Origin: Chitinophagaceae bacterium
GTDB taxonomy: Bacteria; Bacteroidota; Bacteroidia; Chitinophagales; Chitinophagaceae
Assembly (NCBI GenBank): GCA_017307755.1
Contig: JAFKGQ010000004.1
Location: forward strand, 248,001-312,000
Length of the DNA stretch: 64,000 bases
Reading direction: 5' to 3'
Shown: piece by piece, positions 24,885-34,085 of the stretch
Numbering within the stretch: the first letter of the stretch is position 1
Layout: every line of letters starts with the position of its first letter
Translations under genes and position numbers: made by a program
The notes under the pieces: model-generated
What the model saw: the letters and a program-made list of their open reading frames with translations, nothing else
What the model was told of the DNA's origin: nothing
Database searches by the model: none

Positions 24885-25871
24885 ATGGCATTAGCTTTTA
24901 GTTTGGAAGAGAATCTTTTTGAGGTGCGTCCATCGGGATTCACCCCCCTGGCATTAGAAATATTCCGGTTTCAATATGCGCATAATACGCTTTACCGGGC
25001 CTGGGTGGATGCCCTGGGTGTCCGGCCCGGGGGAGTACGGTTGCTGGAGGAGATCCCTTTCCTGCCCGCGAGTTTTTTTAAAACGGATGAGGTCAGGACA
25101 TCGGAGTTTGTTCCCCAGGCTGTATTTGAAAGTTCGGGCACCACGGGTACGGGTGGCAGCCGTCATATGGTGAAAGACCTGGGGCTATATACGAAGAGCT
25201 TTACTTTGGGTTTTCAGCATTTTTACGGATCTGTAGAAGACTATTGTATTATCGGTCTTTTGCCGGCCTATTTGGAGAGGTCGAATTCCTCCTTGGTGGT
25301 CATGGTCCATGAGCTGATAGCTCGTAGTAAGTGTCCGGACAGCGGTTTTTATCTGTATGAGCACGAGACGCTATACCAGGTGCTGCAAAGGCTGGAAGCG
25401 GCCGGTCAGAAGGTATTGCTTATCGGGGTGACCTTTGCGTTGCTGGACTTTGCCGAAAAGTATTCCCTGCAGTTAAGAAATACCATCGTCATGGAGACGG
25501 GAGGCATGAAAGGCCGTCGTAAAGAGATCACCCGTCCAGAGCTGCATGCGTTCTTACAGGAAAAACTGGGGGTGAAGACGGTTCATGCGGAGTATGGTAT
25601 GACGGAGTTGCTTTCCCAGGCCTATTCTGCAGGGGGAGGACGTTTTTATTGTCCTCCATGGATGAAGACGCTGGTAAGAAGGGAGGATGATCCGCTGGAC
25701 GTAGCGGATAGAGGGGAAGGTCTGCTCAATATTATCGATCTGGCGAATATATATTCCTGTAGTTTTATTGCGGTGGACGATATAGGGTTTATTTACGGGG
25801 ACGGTGGGTTTGAGGTTTCCGGACGTATGGACCACAGCGATGTCCGTGGATGCAGCCTGATGGTGGTATAA
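24885..25871 (+). CDS. LuxE/PaaK-like acyl-activating protein
   Basis: 328 residues from ATG at 24885. It matches the LuxE acyl-protein synthetase group of adenylate-forming enzymes: FLPASFFKTDEV, the phosphate-binding FESSGTTGTGGSRH, IVMETGGMKGRRKEITRPEL, HAEYGMTELLSQAY and a terminal FIAVDDIGFIYGDGGFEVSGR. It would activate a carboxylate with ATP and pass the acyl group on. No lux reductase or transferase genes are near, so this is not luminescence; Bacteroidota often carry it as a single gene. It converges on the siroheme synthase fusion, with only four bases between the stops. Confidence 0.85.
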   Translation: MALAFSLEENLFEVRPSGFTPLALEIFRFQYAHNTLYRAWVDALGVRPGGVRLLEEIPFLPASFFKTDEVRTSEFVPQAVFESSGTTGTGGSRHMVKDLGLYTKSFTLGFQHFYGSVEDYCIIGLLPAYLERSNSSLVVMVHELIARSKCPDSGFYLYEHETLYQVLQRLEAAGQKVLLIGVTFALLDFAEKYSLQLRNTIVMETGGMKGRRKEITRPELHAFLQEKLGVKTVHAEYGMTELLSQAYSAGGGRFYCPPWMKTLVRREDDPLDVADRGEGLLNIIDLANIYSCSFIAVDDIGFIYGDGGFEVSGRMDHSDVRGCSLMVV

Positions 25872-25875
25872 GCGA

Positions 25876-27441
25876 TCACAGGCTGTGCAGCACAGTGGTA
25901 ATGGCCTTCCATAAGGTGTTGCAGCTGGTAAGGATCACCAGGGCTCCTACGGCGATGAACATGGCTTTGATAGGCAGTTTGCCTACCAGCCGGGCGGCGA
26001 TGGGCGCTGCGATGACGCCTCCCAGGATCATGCCAGCTACATCCAGGAGAGGGATATGTTTCAGCAGAATAAAAAAGGTAATGGCGCTGGAGAGGACGAC
26101 AAAGAACTCCGCCAGGCATACCGACCCGATGACATACCGGGGATTCCTTCGCTTGGAGATCAACGTGCTTGTGACCAGCGTTCCCCAGCCGCCGCCTGCA
26201 AAAGCATCCATAAAACCTCCGGCGGATGCGAGCCAGCCGGCCCGTTTGACCTTATCCTTTGGTTTCTTTTTGGTAAAGGCCTTCCGTAAAATATAATACC
26301 CGAGATATACGGTGTAAATGGACAATGGGATGCGTACATAGGAGGCATATTTCTGTCCGAAATAGGCGAGGGTAGCGCCGATCACGGCCCCGATGCAGCC
26401 GGGTATGACCAGCACTTTGAATAGCTTCTTATTGATGTTGCCAAACCGGTGGTGGCTGTACCCGGATACGCCGCTTGAAAATACGCGGGCCGAATGTACG
26501 CGGCTGCTGACGATAGCAGGACTGACGCCGTTTGCCAGCAGAAAGGTGGTGGAGATGGTACCATAACCCAGGCCCATCGAACCGTCCACCATCTGGGCGA
26601 GGAAGCCGGTGAGCAACATGATAAGAAAGCCATGGATATTGTCCTGGGGGATGGTCTTTATGTACGCCCCGATATCACGGAGGGGTATAAGCGAGAGGAT
26701 GCCGTGTCCCAGGATCATAAAGAGGAAAGCAAAAAGACACCACTTTACCACCTGCATCCATTTGCCGGGGGCCGGCTTGTGTAAGATCTCCGGTTTGCCC
26801 GTGGCATCCTGTTTGGCCACCAGCACCTTGGTAAGATCATTCAGCTGCCGGACCTTTTCACTAAAATCCCCGTTCATCCGCTGACGGATGGTTTGCATAT
26901 TGTCGAGCACGCTCTCCATTTCGTCGGGTATCATACTACCGATCTCTTCTTTTAGCCGCTTGGCGATGGTGGGGGATTTGCCGTTGGTGGAAATAGCGAT
27001 CTTCAGGTTGCCTTTCTTTACTACGGAACTGAGATAAAAATCACAGAGTTCGGGTTTGTCGGCTACATTCACCAGTTTGCCCGCCTTGCGTGCGTCTACC
27101 TTTATCTGTGTGGCTACAGGGATGTCATTTACAGCCACGATGATGATATCGGCTCCTACCAGGTCGCTGCTGTCATAAGGTTTTTGAATGAGGGCTATGT
27201 TGGGATGTTTGGCGGATTCGGCCGCCAGTCCTTCGGATACGGCGAGGGCGACGATTTTTATCCGGGTATCAGGCGCATTGGAAAGTACGGCTTGCAGCTT
27301 TTCAAGGGCCACTTTGCCCCCGCCTACGATCAGCAGGGACAGCTGCTCCAGCTTTAAAAAGACGGGGAAGAGCCGGTTGCCTTCCCGCTCCTCCCTGCCT
27401 TCTTTTTGTAATACCTTTATCGAATGATCGTTTAACTCCAT
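25876..27441 (-). CDS. Fusion of siroheme synthase (CysG N-terminal type) and TauE/SafE permease
   Basis: 521 residues. Residues about 22-215 form a precorrin-2 dehydrogenase/ferrochelatase domain (LSLLIVGGGKVALEKLQAVL, ADIIIVAVND, LVNVADKPELCDFYLSSVV, IAISTNGKSPTIAKRLKEEI), which turns precorrin-2 into siroheme. Residues about 230-521 form a TauE/SafE membrane permease with eight or so helices (GFLAQMVDGSMGLGYGTISTTFLL, AGGFMDAFAGGGWGTLVTS and C-terminal helices). Siroheme serves CysI, and the permease may move sulfate, sulfite or sulfonates. A weak AGTC...ATAGAAT palindrome lies just upstream. Both domains look intact. Confidence 0.92.
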   Translation of the reverse strand: MELNDHSIKVLQKEGREEREGNRLFPVFLKLEQLSLLIVGGGKVALEKLQAVLSNAPDTRIKIVALAVSEGLAAESAKHPNIALIQKPYDSSDLVGADIIIVAVNDIPVATQIKVDARKAGKLVNVADKPELCDFYLSSVVKKGNLKIAISTNGKSPTIAKRLKEEIGSMIPDEMESVLDNMQTIRQRMNGDFSEKVRQLNDLTKVLVAKQDATGKPEILHKPAPGKWMQVVKWCLFAFLFMILGHGILSLIPLRDIGAYIKTIPQDNIHGFLIMLLTGFLAQMVDGSMGLGYGTISTTFLLANGVSPAIVSSRVHSARVFSSGVSGYSHHRFGNINKKLFKVLVIPGCIGAVIGATLAYFGQKYASYVRIPLSIYTVYLGYYILRKAFTKKKPKDKVKRAGWLASAGGFMDAFAGGGWGTLVTSTLISKRRNPRYVIGSVCLAEFFVVLSSAITFFILLKHIPLLDVAGMILGGVIAAPIAARLVGKLPIKAMFIAVGALVILTSCNTLWKAITTVLHSL

Positions 27442-27449
27442 AGTTTAAT

Positions 27450-27470
27450 AGTCGCCCAAATTTATAGAAT
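27450..27470 (-). promoter_or_regulatory. Degenerate copy of the sulfur-regulon palindrome
   Basis: AGTCGCC-N7-ATAGAAT, the same 7-7-7 layout as the better sites at 30450, 30487 and 37972, nine bases before the fusion gene start at 27441. Two of seven bases differ in one arm and one in the other, so it is the weakest of the four. Confidence 0.35.
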
Positions 27471-27490
27471 ATTGGCCATCTATCCGGGTA

Positions 27491-30418
27491 TTATTTCAGG
27501 AGCCCATCGATGGTGATGGCGGCATAATAAAGTCCTCCGATAGTGGGCCCTCCGGCATACTGCAGGTAGCGATGATCAAAGATATTCGATCCCCCCACCT
27601 TGATGGTGGAGTACAACCTGGGCAGACGGAAGCTTACCTGCGCATCTACAGTGCTGAAAGCGGAGATATTACCCGTCACCAGGGGGCTTTCCCAGAGGAA
27701 GCTGTCCTGCCATCTCCATACGACGTTGAACCCGATGTTTTTTACGATCTCCCGGTTGCCAAAAGAAATATTGCCCGACCATTTCGGCGTGTTGAAGCCG
27801 GTGACAAAGACATCATTGGTCTTATTGGACTTCATTTGATTGTAATTCAGCGCGCCGCCCAGGGCATATTTCTTATAGAAATTATAGGTCACGGCAAGCG
27901 CTGAGCCGAAATTATGATAGGTGTTTTTGGCATTGGTGTAGACACGATAACGATCCTGGGCGTTCCTGTTCTTGTCCAGCATGGCCAGCACGGCGGTGTC
28001 GGTGCCGATGGTCACTCCATGGGGAACATACACCTGCACCTGTCCAAGGAACCCGTCATAAGAGTTGATATAGGCATCCACATCGATGATCAGGGTATTA
28101 TCGAGCAGGACGCTTTTATAGCCTGCTTCGAATGAGGTGATGCGCTCAGGTCTTGCATTGGGCAGGTTGGCGGGCACCAGCAGAGCGCGGTTAGCGAGGG
28201 CCGCCTGGTTGGTATTGCCCTGCGTGCTGACCGCTGCATTGAAGTTGACGACGGATTGCTGCGTGTAGCTATTGTTCAGGTAGCCCAGTCCTTCGTTGAT
28301 GTAGGGGAGGCTGCCCACCCTTTTTACGCGGCCGTTGTTCACATAGGAGAGGGCTTCGAAGATGGAGGGGAAGCGATAGCCGTTCTGGAACGTAAAGCGG
28401 AAGTTATGCCGTTGGTTCAACGTATACACCGCTGCCAGGCGGGGGGTGAACTTGGGGTCGAACTCGGGATTATAGTCATAGCGGAGGGAAGCGAACAGTT
28501 TCAGCTTTTCCTCAAAGAATGTTTTTGTCACCTGGGCAAAGCCGCCGAACTTTTTATACAGTACATCTTTTCCAAAGCTGCCGTCCTTTTCAGGCTTGTT
28601 ACGGTCTGCGATGGGGCGGGAGAAGTCCACGAAGTTATTCCCATCGGGGATGATCTGGTAGATGCGGGCGTCGGCGCCGATGAGAAGGTCCAGGACCTTG
28701 GTGTATTTGGACAGGTCCCATTGGGCTTCTGTGTGATAGAGCCGGCTTTTTTGGATCAGGGCAGCGCCGCCGGTGACAGGGGCGTCGGGGATGGCGGAGG
28801 ACTTGATGTCCCAGTTATTGATCTTCCGGATCGTGTCGATCAGTCTGTTAAACCGGTCGGTACCCGGCTCGGCCCGTCCAGCATCTGCCTGCGCGCGGGC
28901 GTACCGGCCTGCGTCGGCCAGGTTGGCGGAGGTCAGCGCGCCGCCATGGTTGGCAGCGTATTGCTGCAGCGCCGTCTTGAATTTCGAGCCCCAGTCGCCG
29001 GGGTTCTTGGTATCCGTGGCGCCGCCGGTGTACAGGTCCAGGTTGTCGGCCAGGGGCTTTACGTTATAGGAGTTGCCTGTATTTTCCAGGGAAACATAGG
29101 CGCGGACAATATAGTTACTGCCTTTTAATTCGAGGTGATGGTTCTGTACGACGACATTGTCCAGACGGATCTTATTACCCCGCTGGAATACCCCGTCCAT
29201 AGAACCTACGCGGTAGCTGTAGGAGATCTCCGTCTTTTCGGAAATGCGGTAGTGCAGGGCCGCGTCGAACTTTATATTTCTTACCTGGGGTTTTACCAGG
29301 TCCGTCTCCCAATAGCCTGTACGGGCCACCCGCAAGGTCTGGTTAGCATTCCCATCGATGTTGAGGCCGCCGATGGACACCACATTACTGCCGGACAGCA
29401 CATCATCCCCGTATTTGTTCCATCCGTCAAAGGCGAGATTGTTCTCCGGGCCGTTGAGGGCGGGGAATTTGGGGTTGGCGCTGTTCAGGTTGTTGGGATT
29501 CTGGTCCAGCCGGGTATTGCTCCTCCAGTCCGTGCCCTGCATATACCCAAAGTTCAGCTTGAAGGCCCACCTGTTGTTGATCACTTTGGCATAACGGATG
29601 GCCGACTCAGTGAGGATAGCCGGGTCGTGATCCTTACCATCCACGTGGTTGACGCCTGTCTTGTGATAGATGCTGAGGCCCTGGCTGGTAAAGGGGCTCT
29701 TTGTCAGCAGGTTGGCCATACCGTTGATGGCGTTCATACCATAGAGGGCGCTGGCTGCGCCGGGCGTGATCTCCACGCTGGCGATGTCCAGCTCAGTAGG
29801 TCCGATGGCATTGCCCAGCGGCACACCGAGCGTGGCGGCCTGCATATCCACGCCATCGACCAGCTGCATAAAGCGGAAGTTGTTGGGGATATTGAACCCC
29901 CTGGTATTGGGAACTTTGAAGGTGAGACTGGAAGTGGTCATCTGTACGCCTTTTACGTTTTCCAGCGCATCGTAAAAGCTGGGAGAGGGGCTCTCCCGGA
30001 TGGCCCGGATATCCAGCTTGTTTATGGCGACAGGGCTTCTCAGTATGCTTTCCGGTACACGGCTGGCCGTCACCACCAGCTCATTGCCCAGTACGGTCTG
30101 CGTAGTGAGCTCTATCTGCAGATTGGAACCGAGGCTCTTTACCTCGAATTCCTGCTGTTTGAAGCCTACAGAGGAGAATACGAGGGTGAAGGGCAGTCTG
30201 GCCTTGGTACGCAGCCGGAAGTCCCCTGACTGGTTAGTCACGGTACCCGTTACGGTGCCCTTTACCTGGACGCTGACGTCGGACAATGGCTCGTGTTTGT
30301 CCTGGTCGGTCACCCTGCCGGAGATCTCGATGATGGTGTTGGCATTGTCCTGGGCGATCGCCGGGCCGGCTGCGGCCAGAAGGAGGATAAGGAATGTCAG
30401 TGTTTTAGGATTTCTCAT
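27491..30418 (-). CDS. TonB-dependent receptor of the sulfur-assimilation block
   Basis: 975 residues. Signal peptide (residues 1-23, ending AIAQ), a carboxypeptidase-regulatory-like domain (ISGRVTDQDKHEPLSDVSVQVKG, about 30-115), the plug (LRSPVAINKLDIRAI..., NTRGFNIPNN, LVDGVDM, VEITPGAASALYGMNAINGMANLL) and a large barrel ending in a C-terminal aromatic strand. It imports a ligand across the outer membrane using TonB energy. There is no SusD partner and no N-terminal signalling domain. Its place between cysI and the siroheme/TauE gene, with two palindromes in its promoter, suggests a sulfur-containing ligand (inference). Confidence 0.92.
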   Translation of the reverse strand: MRNPKTLTFLILLLAAAGPAIAQDNANTIIEISGRVTDQDKHEPLSDVSVQVKGTVTGTVTNQSGDFRLRTKARLPFTLVFSSVGFKQQEFEVKSLGSNLQIELTTQTVLGNELVVTASRVPESILRSPVAINKLDIRAIRESPSPSFYDALENVKGVQMTTSSLTFKVPNTRGFNIPNNFRFMQLVDGVDMQAATLGVPLGNAIGPTELDIASVEITPGAASALYGMNAINGMANLLTKSPFTSQGLSIYHKTGVNHVDGKDHDPAILTESAIRYAKVINNRWAFKLNFGYMQGTDWRSNTRLDQNPNNLNSANPKFPALNGPENNLAFDGWNKYGDDVLSGSNVVSIGGLNIDGNANQTLRVARTGYWETDLVKPQVRNIKFDAALHYRISEKTEISYSYRVGSMDGVFQRGNKIRLDNVVVQNHHLELKGSNYIVRAYVSLENTGNSYNVKPLADNLDLYTGGATDTKNPGDWGSKFKTALQQYAANHGGALTSANLADAGRYARAQADAGRAEPGTDRFNRLIDTIRKINNWDIKSSAIPDAPVTGGAALIQKSRLYHTEAQWDLSKYTKVLDLLIGADARIYQIIPDGNNFVDFSRPIADRNKPEKDGSFGKDVLYKKFGGFAQVTKTFFEEKLKLFASLRYDYNPEFDPKFTPRLAAVYTLNQRHNFRFTFQNGYRFPSIFEALSYVNNGRVKRVGSLPYINEGLGYLNNSYTQQSVVNFNAAVSTQGNTNQAALANRALLVPANLPNARPERITSFEAGYKSVLLDNTLIIDVDAYINSYDGFLGQVQVYVPHGVTIGTDTAVLAMLDKNRNAQDRYRVYTNAKNTYHNFGSALAVTYNFYKKYALGGALNYNQMKSNKTNDVFVTGFNTPKWSGNISFGNREIVKNIGFNVVWRWQDSFLWESPLVTGNISAFSTVDAQVSFRLPRLYSTIKVGGSNIFDHRYLQYAGGPTIGGLYYAAITIDGLLK

Positions 30419-30449
30419 AAAAGAGATTGTTTGGGTGTTTTGAGTTTTT

Positions 30450-30470
30450 AGTCTACTGATTTTGTAGAGT
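30450..30470 (-). promoter_or_regulatory. Candidate sulfur-regulon operator, site 1 before the TonB receptor
   Basis: AGTCTAC-N7-GTAGAGT, one mismatch from a perfect 7-bp inverted repeat with a 7-base spacer, 32 bases before the receptor start at 30418. Confidence 0.55.
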
Positions 30471-30485
30471 TTGTTTGTTTAAAAA

Positions 30486-30508
30486 TAGTCTATAGTTTTT
30501 ATAGACTA
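30486..30508 (-). promoter_or_regulatory. Candidate sulfur-regulon operator, site 2 before the TonB receptor
   Basis: A perfect 9-bp inverted repeat, TAGTCTATA and TATAGACTA with 5 bases between. The centre of its core AGTCTAT-N7-ATAGACT is 37 bases from that of site 1. Followed on the minus strand by TATTTTTA, one base from the -7 consensus. Best-formed member of the set. Confidence 0.65.
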
Positions 30509-30518
30509 ATTATGGTTT

Positions 30519-30542
30519 AAAAATGCTGCATGCAGCATTTTT
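30519..30542 (-). terminator. Hairpin terminator between cysI and the TonB receptor gene
   Basis: A perfect 24-bp palindrome (two 12-base arms, 30519-30530 and 30531-30542) with a GCTGC core flanked by five A and five T. It can end transcription from cysI before the receptor promoter. Confidence 0.65.
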
Positions 30543-30565
30543 GTTTGTTTAGACGCTAAACTATT

Positions 30566-30600
30566 GCGCTTCGCGCGGCCTCGCTGTGCTCGGCCATGGC
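30566..30600. other. Compact GC-rich structured element after cysI
   Basis: GCGC-TTC-GCGC (30566-30576), a GGCC pair at 30577-30580 and 30592-30595, and GCCATGGC (30593-30600) lie back to back in an AT-rich spacer. It could be an interspersed repeat or an mRNA 3' structure. No second copy was seen in the window. Confidence 0.35.
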
Positions 30601-30610
30601 GCCCCCAACG

Positions 30611-32338
30611 CTACGGCTTATACCAGCGCTGGCGCCATGCAAAATCCCCGAATTTCTCTCCTGTGGCTCTCTCTTTCTTATAAAGCCAGAACAGGAGGTC
30701 CAGTTCCCGGAGGATGGCGGCCTCATCAAGGTTTTCCTTATAGACCTTGTTCAGACGCAGCCCTTCGTGGTCGCCGGTGAGATGCATATTATAATGTCCG
30801 GGCGCCGTACCGACAAAACCGATTTCGGCGGCATAGGGCCGTCCGCATCCGTTGGGGCATCCCGTCATACGGGTGATGATATTCTCGTCACTCAAATCGT
30901 GTTTGGCCAGCAGCTCCTCGATCTTGTCGATAAGCACGGGCAAATACCGTTGTGCTTCCGCAAGCGCCAGAGGGCAGGTGGGCAGGGCCACGCAGGCGAT
31001 GGAATTCTTCCGCAGGGCCGAGGCCTTCTCCGTATGCTGTATGATGCCGTATTTTTCGAGGATCTTTTCGATGGCGGATTTATCCTTTTTGCTTATATCA
31101 GCCAGGATGAGGTTCTGGTTGCCGGTGAAACGGAAATTTGCCTTTCCCGTCTGCGCCACTTCCAGCAGGGCTGTCTTCATGGCGACCTTCTCGTCATCCA
31201 GCACCCGGCCACTCTCTATAAACGGCGTGTAATACCAAAGCCCTTTATGGTTCTGTCGCCAGCCATAATAATCGATGCGATCTGTAAAGGTAACGGGGCG
31301 GGGAGGCTCCAGCTGGAAGCCGGTGCGTCTTGCCAGCTCTTCCTTATACCATTCCGTACCAAATTTATCAACGGTATATTTTAATCTTGCCAGCTTCCTG
31401 TCACTGCGGTTGCCATAGTCCCGCTGGATGGTGGCGATCTCGTAGATGGCCTTTAGTAATTTGTCGTCGCCTTTTTCAACAGACACAAAGCCGATGGTGG
31501 TGGCCAGACGGGCGTAGGTTTCGGGGTTACCATGGGTGGTACCCAATCCGCCGCCGATGGCGATATTGAATCCCTTTAAGGTCTTGTTCTCGATGATGGC
31601 CACCAATCCCAGGTCGTTGGTAAATACGTCGACCTCGTTATTGGGCGGGATACCGATGCCGATCTTAAACTTCCGGGGCAGGTATCTGTCCTGGTACAGA
31701 GGGTCTTCTTCCTGGCTTTTGTCGGCCAGTTTTTCCTCGTCCAGCCAGATCTCGTAATAGGCATGGGTCTTGGGTTTCAGCAACTCACTGATCTTTGCCG
31801 CGTAGGCGTGCACCTGTTCATGTATCTCCGACTGCAAGGGATGTGCCGCGCAGGTGACATTCCTGTTGACGTCGCCGCAAGTGGCGATGGAGTCGAGGCC
31901 GGCCTGGTTGAAAGCCTTGATGGTAGGTTTAAGCCGGGCTTTTAGCAGTCCGTGCAGCTGGACGGTCATACGGGTGGTGATCTTGATGGTACCCGTGGAG
32001 TTTTCACCTGCGATATGATGGAGGGCGATCCATTGTTCGGGGGTAAGGAATCCTCCCGGCAGCCGGAGACGGATCATAAAGGAATAGAGCCGTTCCAATT
32101 TCTTTTCCGCACGTTCTTCCCTTCTGTCCCGGTCATCCTGCTGGTACATGCCATGGAACTTCACCAGGGATTGGTCGTCCTCGCTGATGGCTCCTGTCAC
32201 TTCATTTTGCAGGCTTTCCTTCAGCGTCCCTCTCAGTCCGTCGCTCTTCTGCTTGATACGTTCAACAGGAGAGAGATTGGTCTGTCTGGGCGGTTCCGCT
32301 GCGGCGGAAGGGATATTCTTTTGTTGAGTCTCGCTCAT
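30611..32338 (-). CDS. cysI: Assimilatory sulfite reductase, siroheme-Fe4S4 subunit
   Basis: 575 residues from ATG at 32338 (an in-frame ATG at 32359 would add seven). The hemoprotein subunit carries out the six-electron reduction of sulfite to sulfide. Seen: the first ferredoxin-like repeat (FMIRLRLPGGFLTPEQW), siroheme-phosphate-binding basic residues, and both cluster pairs, CVALPTCPLALAEAQRYLP and TGCPNGCGRPYAAEIGFVG, near the C-terminus. Partner CysJ is 25 bases upstream. Siroheme comes from cobA (34079) and the fusion gene (25876). Confidence 0.96.
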   Translation of the reverse strand: MSETQQKNIPSAAAEPPRQTNLSPVERIKQKSDGLRGTLKESLQNEVTGAISEDDQSLVKFHGMYQQDDRDRREERAEKKLERLYSFMIRLRLPGGFLTPEQWIALHHIAGENSTGTIKITTRMTVQLHGLLKARLKPTIKAFNQAGLDSIATCGDVNRNVTCAAHPLQSEIHEQVHAYAAKISELLKPKTHAYYEIWLDEEKLADKSQEEDPLYQDRYLPRKFKIGIGIPPNNEVDVFTNDLGLVAIIENKTLKGFNIAIGGGLGTTHGNPETYARLATTIGFVSVEKGDDKLLKAIYEIATIQRDYGNRSDRKLARLKYTVDKFGTEWYKEELARRTGFQLEPPRPVTFTDRIDYYGWRQNHKGLWYYTPFIESGRVLDDEKVAMKTALLEVAQTGKANFRFTGNQNLILADISKKDKSAIEKILEKYGIIQHTEKASALRKNSIACVALPTCPLALAEAQRYLPVLIDKIEELLAKHDLSDENIITRMTGCPNGCGRPYAAEIGFVGTAPGHYNMHLTGDHEGLRLNKVYKENLDEAAILRELDLLFWLYKKERATGEKFGDFAWRQRWYKP

Positions 32339-32363
32339 AATGGTGGTTGGTTTAAACACACTT

Positions 32364-34085
32364 TTAATACACGTCCTTTACATACCGGCCCGCTTCCTTC
32401 AGCTCGTCCAGGTAGCTTTCTGCCTGCGCCGCATTTTTCTTTCCCTGGTGCTGTATGATGGTCAGCAGGGCATTTTCTACGTCTATGCTCATAGGTTCTT
32501 TTGCTCCGCAGATGTAGACATAGGCGCCTGCTTCCAGCCAGTCGAACAACTCAGCGGCATGCCGGTGCATTTTATGCTGTACATAGACTTTTTCCTGCTG
32601 GTCGCGGGAAAAAGCGGTATTGATCCGGGTCAGTACACCAGTCTCGATCCAGGATTGTATCTCTGTCTGGTAAAGGAAGTCGGTGGTGAAGTGCTGGTCG
32701 CCAAAGAACAGCCAGTTCCTGCCGCCGGCGCCAGTGGCATCCCGTTCTGCCAGGAAGCTGCGAAAGGGGGCAATACCGGTACCCGGGCCGATCATGATGA
32801 CGTCCTTGTCCTGTTCAGGCAGTTTGAACTGCGCATTCCTGTGGACATAGAATTCAAGGGGCTGGTCTGGGGACAGTTGGGATAAGGCGTCTGAACAGAG
32901 GCCGTGTTTGGTTTCGCCGTTGACGACAAAAGTATCTTTTGCCACTGTGATATGGACCTCCCCGCTATGCGCCTCAGGTGAGGAAGATATGGAATATAGA
33001 CGGGGGGCGTTGGGCTCCAGGATACCGACGACCTCCTGGAACTGGGCGGCATCCCTTACAGGATAGATCTTTAGCAGATCAAGCAACCCTATCTTCGTCT
33101 CCGGAATATCCTGCCGAACGAGGGCGGCATACTTTTTTACTACCCGTTCCGGAAGGAAGACAATGTTCAATTTTTTTCTCAGCAGGTCGGCTACCGGAAG
33201 CTCTTCATCCCGGAAGGCGATCTTGCGGCCGGGATCGATGCCTGTCAACGATAGGATGGCTTCCACGATTTCCCGTGGATTTTCGGGTGTGATGCCGATG
33301 CTGTCGCCCGGCTGATAGTCGGCCTGTGCGGCGATCTCCAGGTGATAGGTCTGTTTACCGGACCCGATATCGTTGAGGTTGACATTGCTGAGAATGGTGC
33401 CTGCGTATATTTTTTTACCGGTGGTCTTGCGGGGGGCGACAGCCGGAATGCCGGCGGCAGGAGCTGTGCTGCTGAGCAGCTTTTGCAGTACCTGGTCGAA
33501 CCAGTTGCCGGCCTCGATCTCATAGTCGGTGTCACATTTCTGTAAAGAGACGATGCGCTGGCCGCCCATGCGTTGCAGTTGCTGATCCACATCTTCGCCG
33601 GCCTTGCAGAACAGGGGATAGGAAGTATCCCCCAGCGCCAGCACGCTGTATTTCAACTGCGCCAGCTGCGCGCTCTCCTTATGGATATGGTCATAGAATT
33701 TTTTTGCAGAAGCGGGCGGCTCACCGTCGCCCTGTGTGCTGATGACCGTAAAGAAATATTCTTCTTTCGGAAGGTCGGTAAGACGATATTGCTCCAGACC
33801 AACCACCTTGGCATTGATACCTTTCTTTTTTGCTTTGGCTGCAAAATCCGTGGCCAGCTTTTTGGAATTCCCTGTTTCCGTCCCATAGGTGATGGTGATC
33901 TTGCTTACGGCGGGTTTTGCCGGGGCCTCCGGTTCCTGGGATGGCAGCGCCGCAAGAGGAGCCAAGGTTTGCCCGGCAGTCTGTGCTACCACGCCGGCCA
34001 GATAGCCGCTGAGCCAGATCAGCTCTTCCTTGGTCGCGCCGGCTATCAGCTCCTGTAAGGTCTTCATTCTCGGCGTTGTCAGCAT
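32364..34085 (-). CDS. cysJ: Sulfite reductase (NADPH) flavoprotein subunit
   Basis: 573 residues. A short N-terminal helical segment precedes the flavodoxin-like FMN domain (ITITYGTETGNSKKLATDFA, VISTQGDGEPP, LALGDTSYPLFCKAGEDVD). The FAD domain has PRLYSISSSPEAHSGEVHITV, and the NADPH domain has VIMIGPGTGIAPFRSFLAER, WLFFGDQHF and a C-terminal YVKDVY. It passes electrons from NADPH through FAD and FMN to CysI. The ATG at 34085 overlaps the stop of the cobA gene by 7 bases, so the two are probably coupled in translation. Confidence 0.95.
   Translation of the reverse strand: MLTTPRMKTLQELIAGATKEELIWLSGYLAGVVAQTAGQTLAPLAALPSQEPEAPAKPAVSKITITYGTETGNSKKLATDFAAKAKKKGINAKVVGLEQYRLTDLPKEEYFFTVISTQGDGEPPASAKKFYDHIHKESAQLAQLKYSVLALGDTSYPLFCKAGEDVDQQLQRMGGQRIVSLQKCDTDYEIEAGNWFDQVLQKLLSSTAPAAGIPAVAPRKTTGKKIYAGTILSNVNLNDIGSGKQTYHLEIAAQADYQPGDSIGITPENPREIVEAILSLTGIDPGRKIAFRDEELPVADLLRKKLNIVFLPERVVKKYAALVRQDIPETKIGLLDLLKIYPVRDAAQFQEVVGILEPNAPRLYSISSSPEAHSGEVHITVAKDTFVVNGETKHGLCSDALSQLSPDQPLEFYVHRNAQFKLPEQDKDVIMIGPGTGIAPFRSFLAERDATGAGGRNWLFFGDQHFTTDFLYQTEIQSWIETGVLTRINTAFSRDQQEKVYVQHKMHRHAAELFDWLEAGAYVYICGAKEPMSIDVENALLTIIQHQGKKNAAQAESYLDELKEAGRYVKDVY

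Noticed and set aside
24885..25871. Luminescence or fatty-acid reductase system from the LuxE similarity
   Set aside because: No luxC, luxD or luxAB partner; single LuxE-like genes are common in Bacteroidota.
29135..30229. Open frame of 364 codons on the plus strand inside the TonB receptor gene
   Set aside because: Shadow of a GC-rich coding strand: no domain, no signal, and the minus frame is a full TonB receptor.
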